Source of the DNA: Bacillota bacterium
GTDB lineage: Bacteria > Bacillota > Clostridia > CAKSNL01 > HGM11501
NCBI GenBank assembly: GCA_030705805.1
Contig: JAUZPY010000009.1
Span: forward strand, 1-35,290
Reading direction: 5' to 3'
Length of the DNA: 35,290 nucleotides
Position numbers and translations under genes: made by a program. Below the pieces are notes generated by a model. It saw only the letters and a program-made list of their open reading frames with translations, was not told the origin of the DNA and ran no database searches. Shown here one piece after another: positions 1 through 7,233 of this stretch (positions are counted from its first letter, which is position 1; the number at the start of each line of letters is the position of its first letter).

Positions 1-1
1 G

Positions 2-1777
2 GAGGATGGCAAGGTCACAGGGCATGACGAATGTCCTCATGTGATCACCGTGGATTTCGGAAAGTCTGTGGCGGTATCCGGTTGGCGCTATACCGCGCGG
101 ACGGACACCAATTCCGGCATCGTGAACGATTACAACATCTATGCGTCGACGGACGGCAAGACCTTCAACAAAATTTATACGGGCTCATTCCCGAAATTCG
201 GAGTGAATGAGGACTATAAAACGAATCCGGTAAAAACTGCCTCCTGGGGCGATACGCCCATGCGCACAATCAAAATAGAAATAACGTCCTCAATCAGTGG
301 CTACGGCACAGCCGCGGAGATTAACTTTCTGACCGGCGGCAAGGCAGATGGCGCAAAGACAGATAGTATAAAGACGGATAGCACAAAAACAGAGACAGAC
401 AGCACAAAGACACAGACCGTTCGGCTTGCCGAGGCGGAAGGCTATGTTGATCGTTCGCTCTGGAAGGTTCAGGCCAGCTCAGATTTGGGCAGTACAGTGC
501 AGCGTGTACTTGATAATAACACGGGAACCTTCTGGCATACCCATTATACGGCAGAGGGCAGCACCATCACCGAGCACGACACACCGCCCTTCACACTGGA
601 ATTCACACTTCCTGAGGTCACCGCTATTTCCGGCGTTTCGATACTGCCACGTCAGGTGGGTAACACCGGTATGATTCAAAAGGTCAATCTCTATGTTTCC
701 GATTCGGACACGGGTGAATATTTTCTTCTTAAGGAAAATGTAGAATTTAATGAAGAGAGCTTTTCAGAAAAGCGGATCCCGTTTTCCGCCAACATTAAGG
801 TAAAGCACATTAAGCTGGAAGTTTTAGCAAGCATCGGGAGCTATGGCACCATGGCGGAATTTTACGCTTTTTCCGAGGACAAGGGAAAACCGACAGTTAG
901 CTATCAGGAATTCAATACTTATGAAAGCGAACATAAGCTCTATGAGATTGACAATACAGCATTTATTGCTACCTATGAGGGCAATAACTGGGGCGGCAAC
1001 ACACCACCCAATATGTTTGACGGCAGTATCAAGACCTTCTGGCAGACCGAGCCCACACAGGATAGTGTCATGTCCTTCAATGTGGATATGAAGGCTGTCA
1101 ACCGGGTTACCGAGATACATTATACGCCTAGACAGACTGATGATCATGATGGGCTATGGAAGGAAGTCAAAATCTGGGGCGGTACCGACCCGAACAACAT
1201 GGAACCACTCAAGGATGTAACGCTTGCGGAAACGCTAGACAAAAAAGTCATCGCCTTTGATTCACCCATCACCGTACGCTATCTCTGCTTTGAAGTTTTA
1301 CAGTATGTTGATAAGCGGATATCATGTGCGGAGCTTTCCTTCTGGCAGGATAAGGCGTCAAAAGATGCTATGAAAAAGAAAGAGATGTACAATCTGAAAA
1401 TTGGCTCAAATGTTATTGCTTCTGAAGGGTCGGAGGGTAAGATTGAGAAGGCTATTGACGTGGCACCCTATATCGTGAACGGCTCGACACTGATTCCGCT
1501 TCGCGGACTTTTGGAGCAGATGGGTGCGTCCATACAGTGGGACGGAGTGAAACAAAAAATCTACATCACTAACGGGGATTATAAGATAACACTTCAGATA
1601 TGCAACAAACTTGTGTATGTGGAAGATCCCCGATACGGAAGCATCCGCTACACGCTTCTGAACTTTCCTGTGATAAAGGATTCCCGTACCTTCATTCCGG
1701 TACGATTCATATCTGAACAGTTGGGCTATAAGGTGGATTGGAACAGCGAAACTCAAACGGTCACCATTACTAAATAA
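2..1777 (+). CDS. Secreted discoidin-repeat protein with C-terminal copper-amine-oxidase-like stalk domain (5' partial)
   Basis: The reading frame is open to the left edge, so the N-terminus and any signal peptide are missing; base 41 is only the first in-frame GTG. Numbering from base 41: residues 1-98 look like the end of an F5/8 type C (discoidin) domain, followed by a Lys/Thr/Asp/Ser-rich linker (about 101-126) of repeated KTDS-like units. A second discoidin-like domain spans about 128-277 and a third about 290-437. Residues about 450-578 resemble the copper amine oxidase N-terminal-like domain, with the paired motifs TLIPLRGLLEQMGA and TFIPVRFISEQLG. Such architectures are typical of exported carbohydrate-binding or cell-wall proteins of Clostridia and Paenibacillus. 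No catalytic domain is visible in this part. The gene is more GC-rich than everything downstream. The exact function is unknown. Confidence 0.85.
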   Translation, partial: EDGKVTGHDECPHVITVDFGKSVAVSGWRYTARTDTNSGIVNDYNIYASTDGKTFNKIYTGSFPKFGVNEDYKTNPVKTASWGDTPMRTIKIEITSSISGYGTAAEINFLTGGKADGAKTDSIKTDSTKTETDSTKTQTVRLAEAEGYVDRSLWKVQASSDLGSTVQRVLDNNTGTFWHTHYTAEGSTITEHDTPPFTLEFTLPEVTAISGVSILPRQVGNTGMIQKVNLYVSDSDTGEYFLLKENVEFNEESFSEKRIPFSANIKVKHIKLEVLASIGSYGTMAEFYAFSEDKGKPTVSYQEFNTYESEHKLYEIDNTAFIATYEGNNWGGNTPPNMFDGSIKTFWQTEPTQDSVMSFNVDMKAVNRVTEIHYTPRQTDDHDGLWKEVKIWGGTDPNNMEPLKDVTLAETLDKKVIAFDSPITVRYLCFEVLQYVDKRISCAELSFWQDKASKDAMKKKEMYNLKIGSNVIASEGSEGKIEKAIDVAPYIVNGSTLIPLRGLLEQMGASIQWDGVKQKIYITNGDYKITLQICNKLVYVEDPRYGSIRYTLLNFPVIKDSRTFIPVRFISEQLGYKVDWNSETQTVTITK

Positions 1778-1830
1778 TAAAATAACCTTTTTGAAGCAAA
1801 CCGTAAAAAATAAACATTGATGAAAAAATC

Positions 1831-1865
1831 CACAATGCACCTAAAGTACAAAAAGGTGCATTGTG
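1831..1865. repeat. Perfect 12-bp inverted repeat
   Basis: Arms 1831-1842 (CACAATGCACCT) and 1854-1865 are exactly complementary around an 11-nt loop. No T-run follows, so it is either a weak terminator or a structured 3' end of the upstream transcript. Confidence 0.6.
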
Positions 1866-1881
1866 AGTATTATACTGGGGG

Positions 1882-1918
1882 AAAGCCTCCGATTGTATTA
1901 ACTACAATCGGAGGCTTT
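1882..1918. terminator. Strong terminator-like hairpin after the stalk protein
   Basis: The 16-bp perfect stem 1882-1897/1903-1918 (AAAGCCTCCGATTGTA) has a 5-nt loop and ends in a short T tract. It should work in both directions and isolates the downstream operon. Confidence 0.75.
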
Positions 1919-2075
1919 TATATGTCCTGAAGAAAAGGAAGCCCCTCTTTGAATTTTTCCATATATTCCATAAATATGTGTGCCTATTTTAAAAGAAAGC
2001 TGCCCTGTCAAAAGTGATGTAGCAGCCTTTTGCTGTAAACTTGATTATTTTTAGTGAAACTTATTTGCTTTTATA

Positions 2076-2104
2076 TTGACAATTGTATAAAATAAGTATA
2101 TACT
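2076..2104 (+). promoter_or_regulatory. Sigma-A promoter of the GntR/ABC/M13 operon
   Basis: A consensus -35 TTGACA (2076-2081), a 17-nt spacer and -10 TATACT (2099-2104) lie about 38 bp before the TTG start of the GntR regulator. Confidence 0.8.
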
Positions 2105-2125
2105 GTATATGCTGTTAATATACAG
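2098..2125. promoter_or_regulatory. Putative operator of the YtrA-type repressor
   Basis: Two overlapping dyads cover the -10 and start region: ATATAC-T-GTATAT (2098-2110), and the 8-bp perfect inverted repeat CTGTATAT (2103-2110) / ATATACAG (2118-2125). Their position over the promoter of a GntR-family gene fits autorepression. That the product of this gene binds here is inferred. Confidence 0.6.
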
Positions 2126-2141
2126 AAAAGGCGGTGGTTAA

Positions 2142-2516
2142 TTGAATATTATAATAAGCAATGCAAATAATAAGCCAATTTATGAACAGATATACGCGCA
2201 GATTAAAAATTGTATTATTTCTGGAGAACTGGCTGGAGGCGATATACTTCCATCTATTCGCTCTCTTGCAAAGGATTTAAGGATTAGCGTTATAACAACA
2301 AAAAGGGCCTATGACGAGCTTGAAAAAGACGGATTTATTTTTACGGTTGCATCTAAAGGCTGTTATGTTGCTGAAAAGAATACAGAACTCATAAGAGAAG
2401 CAAATTTGAGAAAAATTGAAGAGCATATGCGAAAAATAATTGAGCTTGCCCCGTCATGCAAATTATCAGAAAGCGATATTATTGAAATGTTTAGTATTAT
2501 TCAAAGGGAGGATTAA
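2142..2516 (+). CDS. GntR family transcriptional regulator, YtrA subfamily
   Basis: A 124-residue protein with an N-terminal GntR winged helix (about 10-75; PIYEQIYAQIKNCIISGEL, then PSIRSLAKDLRIS and TTKRAYDELEKDGF) and only a short helical tail. The large effector domain of FadR/HutC types is absent, which is the YtrA layout. The start is TTG at 2142, preceded by a GGCGGTGG ribosome binding site. YtrA-type regulators usually repress a neighbouring ABC transporter operon and respond to cell-envelope stress. Here the ATPase gene follows after 5 nt, and dyads cover the promoter. The inducer is unknown. Confidence 0.88.
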   Translation: MNIIISNANNKPIYEQIYAQIKNCIISGELAGGDILPSIRSLAKDLRISVITTKRAYDELEKDGFIFTVASKGCYVAEKNTELIREANLRKIEEHMRKIIELAPSCKLSESDIIEMFSIIQRED

Positions 2517-2521
2517 AAAAT

Positions 2522-3367
2522 ATGAATGCTATTGAAGTAAAGAACCTCACAAAAAAATATACGGATTTTTGCCTTGACAACATAGAGCTTTCATTGCCAA
2601 CCGGCAGTATTTTGGGGCTTGTCGGAGAAAATGGAGCCGGTAAGAGTACGATTATTAACCTTATTATGAATGCAATTATGCGTGACTCAGGACAAATATC
2701 TGTTTTAGGAATTGATAATCAAAGCAAGGAATTTAATAATGTTAAAAATGACATTGGAATTGTTCTGGATGAAGCATATTTTCCTGAAGTAATAACGCCT
2801 AAAAATGTAAATGTGATAATGAAAAATACATACCAAAACTGGGATGAAAAGCTATATTATAATTATATTAATAAATTTTCTCTTCCTCCCAAGGCGTTTA
2901 AGGATTTTTCAAAAGGAATGAAAATGAAGCTTGCCATAGCGGTTGCTCTTTCGCACAATCCAAAGCTTTTGATCTTGGATGAGGCGACAAGCGGACTCGA
3001 TCCGATGGTAAGAGATGAAATTCTTGATATTTTCAATGAATTTACCCGTGACGAAACGCATTCAGTTATACTGTCCTCTCATATCGTGAGTGACCTTGAA
3101 AAAATATGTGATTATATTGCATTTGTTCATAAGGGAAAGCTTGTTTTCTGTGAAGAAAAAGATAAATTGATTGAAGAATATGCAATTGTAAAAATGTCAA
3201 ATTCTGATTTTGAAGCGATACCGCCTAAGGCTATTAAAGGCATGAAGAAAAGTAAATTTGGAGTAGAAGCACTTGTTCTTAAATCCGCTGTTTCAAATGC
3301 AATTGCAACTGAGCACACAACCTTAGAAGATATTATACTGTTTCTTGCAAAGGAGGGGAATAATTGA
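2522..3367 (+). CDS. ABC transporter ATP-binding protein
   Basis: A 281-residue ATPase. Walker A is GENGAGKST (35-43), the signature is the degenerate FSKGMKMKL, and Walker B plus D-loop is LLILDEATSGLD, followed by the switch histidine in ILSSHIVSDLEKICD. This is the drug/peptide exporter type (CcmA/BcrA/YtrB-like), in which the permease is a separate ABC-2 protein. A strong GGGAGG lies before ATG 2522. The stop overlaps the permease start (TGATG), so the two are translationally coupled. The substrate cannot be read from sequence; YtrA control suggests envelope stress or antimicrobial export. Confidence 0.9.
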   Translation: MNAIEVKNLTKKYTDFCLDNIELSLPTGSILGLVGENGAGKSTIINLIMNAIMRDSGQISVLGIDNQSKEFNNVKNDIGIVLDEAYFPEVITPKNVNVIMKNTYQNWDEKLYYNYINKFSLPPKAFKDFSKGMKMKLAIAVALSHNPKLLILDEATSGLDPMVRDEILDIFNEFTRDETHSVILSSHIVSDLEKICDYIAFVHKGKLVFCEEKDKLIEEYAIVKMSNSDFEAIPPKAIKGMKKSKFGVEALVLKSAVSNAIATEHTTLEDIILFLAKEGNN

Positions 3368-3972
3368 TGAAAGCATTGCTATTAAAGGATTCTTATACAA
3401 TTGCACGTCAAATGAAAATATTTTTGATACTGATTTTATTCTTGGCTTGTTACGGATCTTCAATGTCAGGCTTTGCAATAATTTACGCTTCAATGCTGCC
3501 GATTACGGCACTTGCTTATGATGAACGCTCAAAATGGAATACACTTGCTGCTATGATGCCTTATTCACAAACAAGTATTGTGATGAGCAAGTATGTTTTG
3601 GGGTATATCTCAATAGGTATTGCAGCAATCATTTCTTGTTTGGCACAGATTGCAATAAGCCTGTATAAGCATACGAATTTTGAAGTGGAAGGTATTTTAG
3701 CTATCGTTGCAGTAATCTGTATAGCGTTATTACTGCTAGCTTTTACGCTTCCGTTTATGTTTAGATTTGGTGTTGAAAAAGGAAGAATTGCATTTTTTAC
3801 ACTTATAGCCGCAACAGGCTTGGGAAGTATGGTATTTGGAAAGAGACTTGCCGCTTTATTTGAGTTTGAGGTAGCTAACACAGCTTTTATTGGAATTATA
3901 TTAGTTGTAATTACAATTATCATAAATATTGTTTCAATCATTGTTTCAGAAAAAATATATAAAATAAATTAA
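3367..3972 (+). CDS. ABC-2 type transporter permease
   Basis: A 201-residue protein with about six hydrophobic segments (IFLILILFLACYGSS; the 30-45 region; YISIGIAAIISCLAQIAI; ILAIVAVICIALLLLAF; IAFFTLIAATGLGSMVFG; FIGIILVVITIIINIVSII). It fits the ABC-2 membrane family that pairs with CcmA-like ATPases. The start is ATG 3367, overlapping the ATPase stop; the in-frame TTG at 3364 is less likely. With the ATPase it would form the exporter core as a homodimer. Confidence 0.82.
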   Translation: MKALLLKDSYTIARQMKIFLILILFLACYGSSMSGFAIIYASMLPITALAYDERSKWNTLAAMMPYSQTSIVMSKYVLGYISIGIAAIISCLAQIAISLYKHTNFEVEGILAIVAVICIALLLLAFTLPFMFRFGVEKGRIAFFTLIAATGLGSMVFGKRLAALFEFEVANTAFIGIILVVITIIINIVSIIVSEKIYKIN

Positions 3973-3991
3973 CTTTAAAAGAGGTAACATA

Positions 3992-6349
3992 ATGAATAAA
4001 ATAAATAAATTATTAGCCGTGTTGACTGTGGCAGTAATGCTTATTAGCACAATACCCACTATAGCCTTTGCTGCTTCCGGTGATTATATAACACGTGGAG
4101 AAGTGGTAAATATGCTTCTTACAGCTGCGGACGATTACAACACAGGAGTTAAGAAGTCAGACATAATAAAAGGACGAGGAGACGGAAAACTTGATGAAGA
4201 TTCTTATGTAACAAGAGCAGAGGCACTTGTTATGCTTTCTCGTGCATTCGGAAAACTGCCTATTCCAACAGGTGATAATGCAAGAAGTGCATATCCTTAT
4301 ATAAGTTTTACAGATTTACCTGATTGGTCAACTACCGAAATTGAAAATATCCTTCAATCAGGCATTATTGCCGGAACATCAGAGACCACACTGTCACCTG
4401 ACGATAAAGTAACTTACGAACAAATGAAATTCTTTATAAGTCGTATTTATGCACTTGAAGGTACAAATTTAAAAGATGATTTTTATGCGACTATAAACAA
4501 AAAATTCTTGGATTCAAGTGTAATTCAAGAAGGTTATTCAGGAACAAGCAATTTTATGGATCTTGGAATTAAGGCAAGCAATGATGTTGCAGTAATAATT
4601 CGTGAAATTGCAAAAGGTGATGCAAAAACTGAAGGAGAAAAAAATATTGCAGCACTTTATAATAATATTATAGATGTTGCAGCCAGAAACAAAGAAGGAA
4701 TTAAACCTATTCAAAAGTATCTTGATGCTATTGATTCTTCGAAAGATTTGAAGGAACTGATGAATGTCAGAAAAGATATTTATAAAGATTTAGACACATC
4801 ATTGTTAATAGGTTTTGGCGTGATGGTTGACAGTAAGGACAGCAATCAATATATTCTTGGCTTTTCAGGAATGTCGCCTGCCCTTGGCAAGAATGGGTAT
4901 GACGGAAGGGTTCCCGCACAGAAAACAGCTTATATGAATTACCTTACAGATAATTTGAAACTGATTGGAAAAGATGCTGCAGAAGCAGAGAATGAAGCAA
5001 AACTTATTTGGAATGCAGAAAAAGAAATAGCGGCAAATTCTCTTTCAAGACAAGAAATGGGTGATGTAGATAAAATATATAATATATTTACACTTGCAGA
5101 CATTCAAAAAATATTTCCAAATGTAGATATGACCGATATATTTAATCAAACGGGATTTGAGCTTAAAGAAAAAATTATTGTTCCTGATGTAAATGCAACA
5201 AGGAAAGTTGCAGAACTTTTTGATGAAAAACACCTTGATACTTTAAAAGCGATATTAAGATTTGAAATTGCAAGTAGCTTTGGAGTTACGTTTAATGAAG
5301 AATTCAAGAATGTTAATGATAAATTACAACAAGAATATATAGGTGTTTCCGGAGCTTTATCAACAGAAGATACGGCAGCTCAATATGTTCAGAGTTTATT
5401 GTCCGACTATTTAGGTGAAGCTTATGTTTCTCGTCATTTCTCAAAAGAAGCTAAAACTGAAGCTGAACAATTAGTTAAAGATATTATCAGCACATACAAA
5501 AATCGTATTAAAAACTTAACTTGGATGAGCGAAAGTACAAAAGTGAAAGCTATCAAAAAACTTGACACAATGAAATTGAAAATTGGTTATCCTGACAAGT
5601 GGGATGATGATCTTGCAAATACAAAACTTTTGACAGCCAAAGAAGGCGGAAGCTTCTTTAATAACCTTATAGCAATACAAAAAGCATATCATAAATTATC
5701 TATCCAAAATCAAAAAAACGGTGTAGATAAGACCAGATGGGCTATGAATCCATACACGGTAAATGCTTGCTACAGCCATGTTGATAATTCAATTCAGTTT
5801 CCGGCAGCAATTTTGCAAAAACCATTTTTTGATGTAAATGCAAAATATGAAGAAAATCTGGGCGGGATAGGCTATGTCATTGCTCACGAAATCACCCATG
5901 CGTTTGATAATAACGGTGCAAAGTTTGATGAAAACGGAAACGCAACTGATTGGTGGACAAAGGAGGATTATGCAAAATTTCAGGAGCTATGCAAAAAAGT
6001 CGTAGACCTTTATGATGGCAGAGAATCAGCTCCGGGAATTGTTTGTAATGGCGAACTAACATTATCGGAAAATATTGCAGACCTTGGTTCGGCAGCTTGT
6101 ATTACTGAAATAGAAAGTAAGCAGTCAAATCCTGATTATAAAACCCTCTATGAATCAATGGCTAAGGTATGGAGTTCAAGTTATACTCGTGCAATGAAAC
6201 AATATTTACAACAAAATGATTTACATTCACCTGATAAATTGCGTGGCAGTCTTGTACTTCAGAATTTTGAGCCATTTTACGATGCTTTTGGCATTACAGA
6301 AAATGATGGAATGTGGCTTGCTCCCGAAAAACGTGTTACGATATGGTAG
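3992..6349 (+). CDS. SLH-domain M13 family zinc metallopeptidase (neprilysin/PepO-like)
   Basis: A 785-residue exported protein. A signal peptide covers about 1-28 (ending IAFAASG) and SLH-like repeats cover about 32-155, which would anchor it to the cell-wall polymer. The M13 peptidase domain is about 160-785. The zinc site is HEITH (632-636) with the third ligand E693 in ENIAD. The substrate-binding NAxY motif appears as NACY, and the end RVTIW matches the family C-terminus, so the protein is complete. M13 enzymes cleave oligopeptides outside the membrane. The gene lies 19 nt after the permease with its own AGAGG ribosome binding site and is therefore likely controlled by the YtrA-type regulator. 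Pairing with an ABC exporter suggests processing or degradation of a peptide at the cell surface; this is inference. Confidence 0.92.
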   Translation: MNKINKLLAVLTVAVMLISTIPTIAFAASGDYITRGEVVNMLLTAADDYNTGVKKSDIIKGRGDGKLDEDSYVTRAEALVMLSRAFGKLPIPTGDNARSAYPYISFTDLPDWSTTEIENILQSGIIAGTSETTLSPDDKVTYEQMKFFISRIYALEGTNLKDDFYATINKKFLDSSVIQEGYSGTSNFMDLGIKASNDVAVIIREIAKGDAKTEGEKNIAALYNNIIDVAARNKEGIKPIQKYLDAIDSSKDLKELMNVRKDIYKDLDTSLLIGFGVMVDSKDSNQYILGFSGMSPALGKNGYDGRVPAQKTAYMNYLTDNLKLIGKDAAEAENEAKLIWNAEKEIAANSLSRQEMGDVDKIYNIFTLADIQKIFPNVDMTDIFNQTGFELKEKIIVPDVNATRKVAELFDEKHLDTLKAILRFEIASSFGVTFNEEFKNVNDKLQQEYIGVSGALSTEDTAAQYVQSLLSDYLGEAYVSRHFSKEAKTEAEQLVKDIISTYKNRIKNLTWMSESTKVKAIKKLDTMKLKIGYPDKWDDDLANTKLLTAKEGGSFFNNLIAIQKAYHKLSIQNQKNGVDKTRWAMNPYTVNACYSHVDNSIQFPAAILQKPFFDVNAKYEENLGGIGYVIAHEITHAFDNNGAKFDENGNATDWWTKEDYAKFQELCKKVVDLYDGRESAPGIVCNGELTLSENIADLGSAACITEIESKQSNPDYKTLYESMAKVWSSSYTRAMKQYLQQNDLHSPDKLRGSLVLQNFEPFYDAFGITENDGMWLAPEKRVTIW

Positions 6350-6475
6350 ATATATGGGGTTAATCGATTTCACCATGAGGCGCAGCCGAATGATTTTACC
6401 GCGTGCCAAGGCGCGAGTTCATTACAGGGTTAATTTATAGATTAAAAAGTTAATTATGCTCATTTGGTGACTCCG
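6350..6475. other. GC-richer stretch after the M13 gene, no gene recognised
   Basis: Bases about 6375-6420 are clearly GC-richer than their surroundings (GGCGCAGCCG, CCGCGTGCCAAGGCGCG). No convincing ORF, ribosome binding site or stable hairpin was found. It may be a decayed fragment. Confidence 0.3.
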
Positions 6476-6507
6476 AAGATGTCGAATGAAAGTTCGGCAT
6501 CTTTTTT
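6476..6507 (+). terminator. Rho-independent terminator of the M13 operon
   Basis: The 11-bp stem 6476-6486/6493-6503 (AAGATGTCGAA, one G-T pair) is followed by six T. Confidence 0.8.
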
Positions 6508-6598
6508 GTTGTAAATTTGGTATTTTATGGTATTATAATAATACAGAAAACATTATACGGTGGGTAGTTTACCTGAGAAAGAAAGGTGTGGTTTGTAT

Positions 6599-6781
6599 AT
6601 GGATTCTTTTGATGAATTAAACTCATTTTATGAGTACAAAATGTCAGGAGGAGATTCAGATCATTCCGGCGGTGGTGGTGGCAGTGGCGGAGGCAATAAC
6701 GGTGGTTGTGGCTGTTTAACATTGCTTATTCTTGGAATACTTCTGTATGCGATATTTTCACTCATAGGGAATAATTATTAA
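6599..6781 (+). CDS. Small glycine-rich membrane protein
   Basis: A 60-residue protein read from ATG 6599, with AAAGGTGTGG upstream. The in-frame GTG at 6560 has no ribosome binding site. It has an acidic/aromatic N-terminus (MDSFDELNSFYEY), a Gly/Ser run (GGGGGSGGGNNGGCGC) and a single C-terminal hydrophobic helix (LTLLILGILLYAIFSLIG). A TATAAT at 6534-6539 may be its -10. Similar Gly-rich one-helix peptides occur in Clostridia without known function. Confidence 0.6.
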   Translation: MDSFDELNSFYEYKMSGGDSDHSGGGGGSGGGNNGGCGCLTLLILGILLYAIFSLIGNNY

Positions 6782-6782
6782 G

Positions 6783-6883
6783 GCCCCTTGTCAATGGCTG
6801 GGATGGAAATTCCAACGACGCAAGGGGCAACCCAACGCAAGCAACTTAAGAGATTTTTGGCGAAGTATTTGGGTTAATTTTTT
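6783..6883 (+). other. Structured intergenic element ending in a terminator-like stem
   Basis: An outer stem GCCCCTTG/CAAGGGGC (arms about 6783-6790 and 6821-6828, one mismatch possible) encloses a small hairpin TGGA-AAT-TCCA. It is followed by AACCCAA (6829-6835) paired with TTGGGTT (6869-6875) and then AATTTTTT. It may be the 3' end of the small membrane protein transcript or a separate small RNA. It matched no riboswitch class known to me. Confidence 0.45.
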
Positions 6884-6887
6884 AGTG

Positions 6888-6916
6888 TTGACGACAAAGT
6901 GTAGTTATGGTATAAT
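6888..6916 (+). promoter_or_regulatory. Strong promoter of the Rh channel gene
   Basis: -35 TTGACG (6888-6893), a 17-nt spacer and an extended -10 TGGTATAAT (6908-6916). The predicted transcript starts near 6922, leaving a leader of about 310 nt before the preferred start codon at 7234. Confidence 0.8.
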
Positions 6917-6920
6917 TGGC

Positions 6921-7233
6921 GATAAATACCAAGAAGTTGCGGAAGAGAATCCCGTCAGGAATTTATCATGTCTAAAAGGGATAAATCAATAATTATTTTT
7001 AACGATTCAAAAAGACTATTAAAAATTCTTAAGAGTACTATATGATTAGACATAAGGAACAAGCAGATATTAAATATTTGCTTATCCTTATGTCTAATCA
7101 TGTGTATTATCTCAATTAAAATAGGTAAGAAAGTTATATTAACGGGTGGAACCTAACCATGAGGATTAGATTGAAAGGAGAGCAGTTTACAGTACTAAAT
7201 ATTACGTTTAACAATTGCAAAGGAGTGATTGAG
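6921..7233 (+). promoter_or_regulatory. Long structured 5' leader of the Rh channel gene
   Basis: About 310 nt lie between promoter and start codon without a credible ORF. GATAAAT (6921-6927) and GATAAAT (6980-6986) can each pair with the ATTTATC between them (6961-6967), giving two mutually exclusive stems. A long hairpin follows at 7042-7101. The layout looks regulatory, but I recognise no known riboswitch consensus. Confidence 0.45.
7042..7101. repeat. Near-perfect 60-nt hairpin in the Rh leader
   Basis: A perfect 17-bp outer stem (7042-7058/7085-7101, ATGATTAGACATAAGGA) is extended by an inner stem (7061-7071/7073-7083, one G-T pair) with a minimal loop. No T-run follows, so it is not a classical terminator. 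Confidence 0.75.

Larger units (their letters stand above)
1778..2141. other. Intergenic region with two strong hairpins and the ytrA-like promoter
   Basis: This gap holds a perfect 12-bp inverted repeat (1831-1842/1854-1865), a 16-bp terminator-like hairpin (1882-1918) and the promoter/operator of the downstream regulator (2076-2125). A weaker imperfect stem lies near 1994-2033. No convincing gene is seen in the rest. Confidence 0.6.

Noticed and set aside
1926-1976. Short minus-strand ORF ending next to the 1882-1918 hairpin
   Set aside because: Only 17 codons with no ribosome binding site. It could be the remnant of a lost gene but cannot be supported.
6921-7041. Known riboswitch (GEMM, glutamine, guanidine, THF) in the Rh leader
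   Set aside because: None of the conserved cores I know for these classes is present.
7159-7233. Upstream ATG start for the Rh channel gene
   Set aside because: It lacks a good ribosome binding site and would add 25 non-conserved residues before a signal peptide; TTG 7234 has AAAGGAG at ideal spacing.
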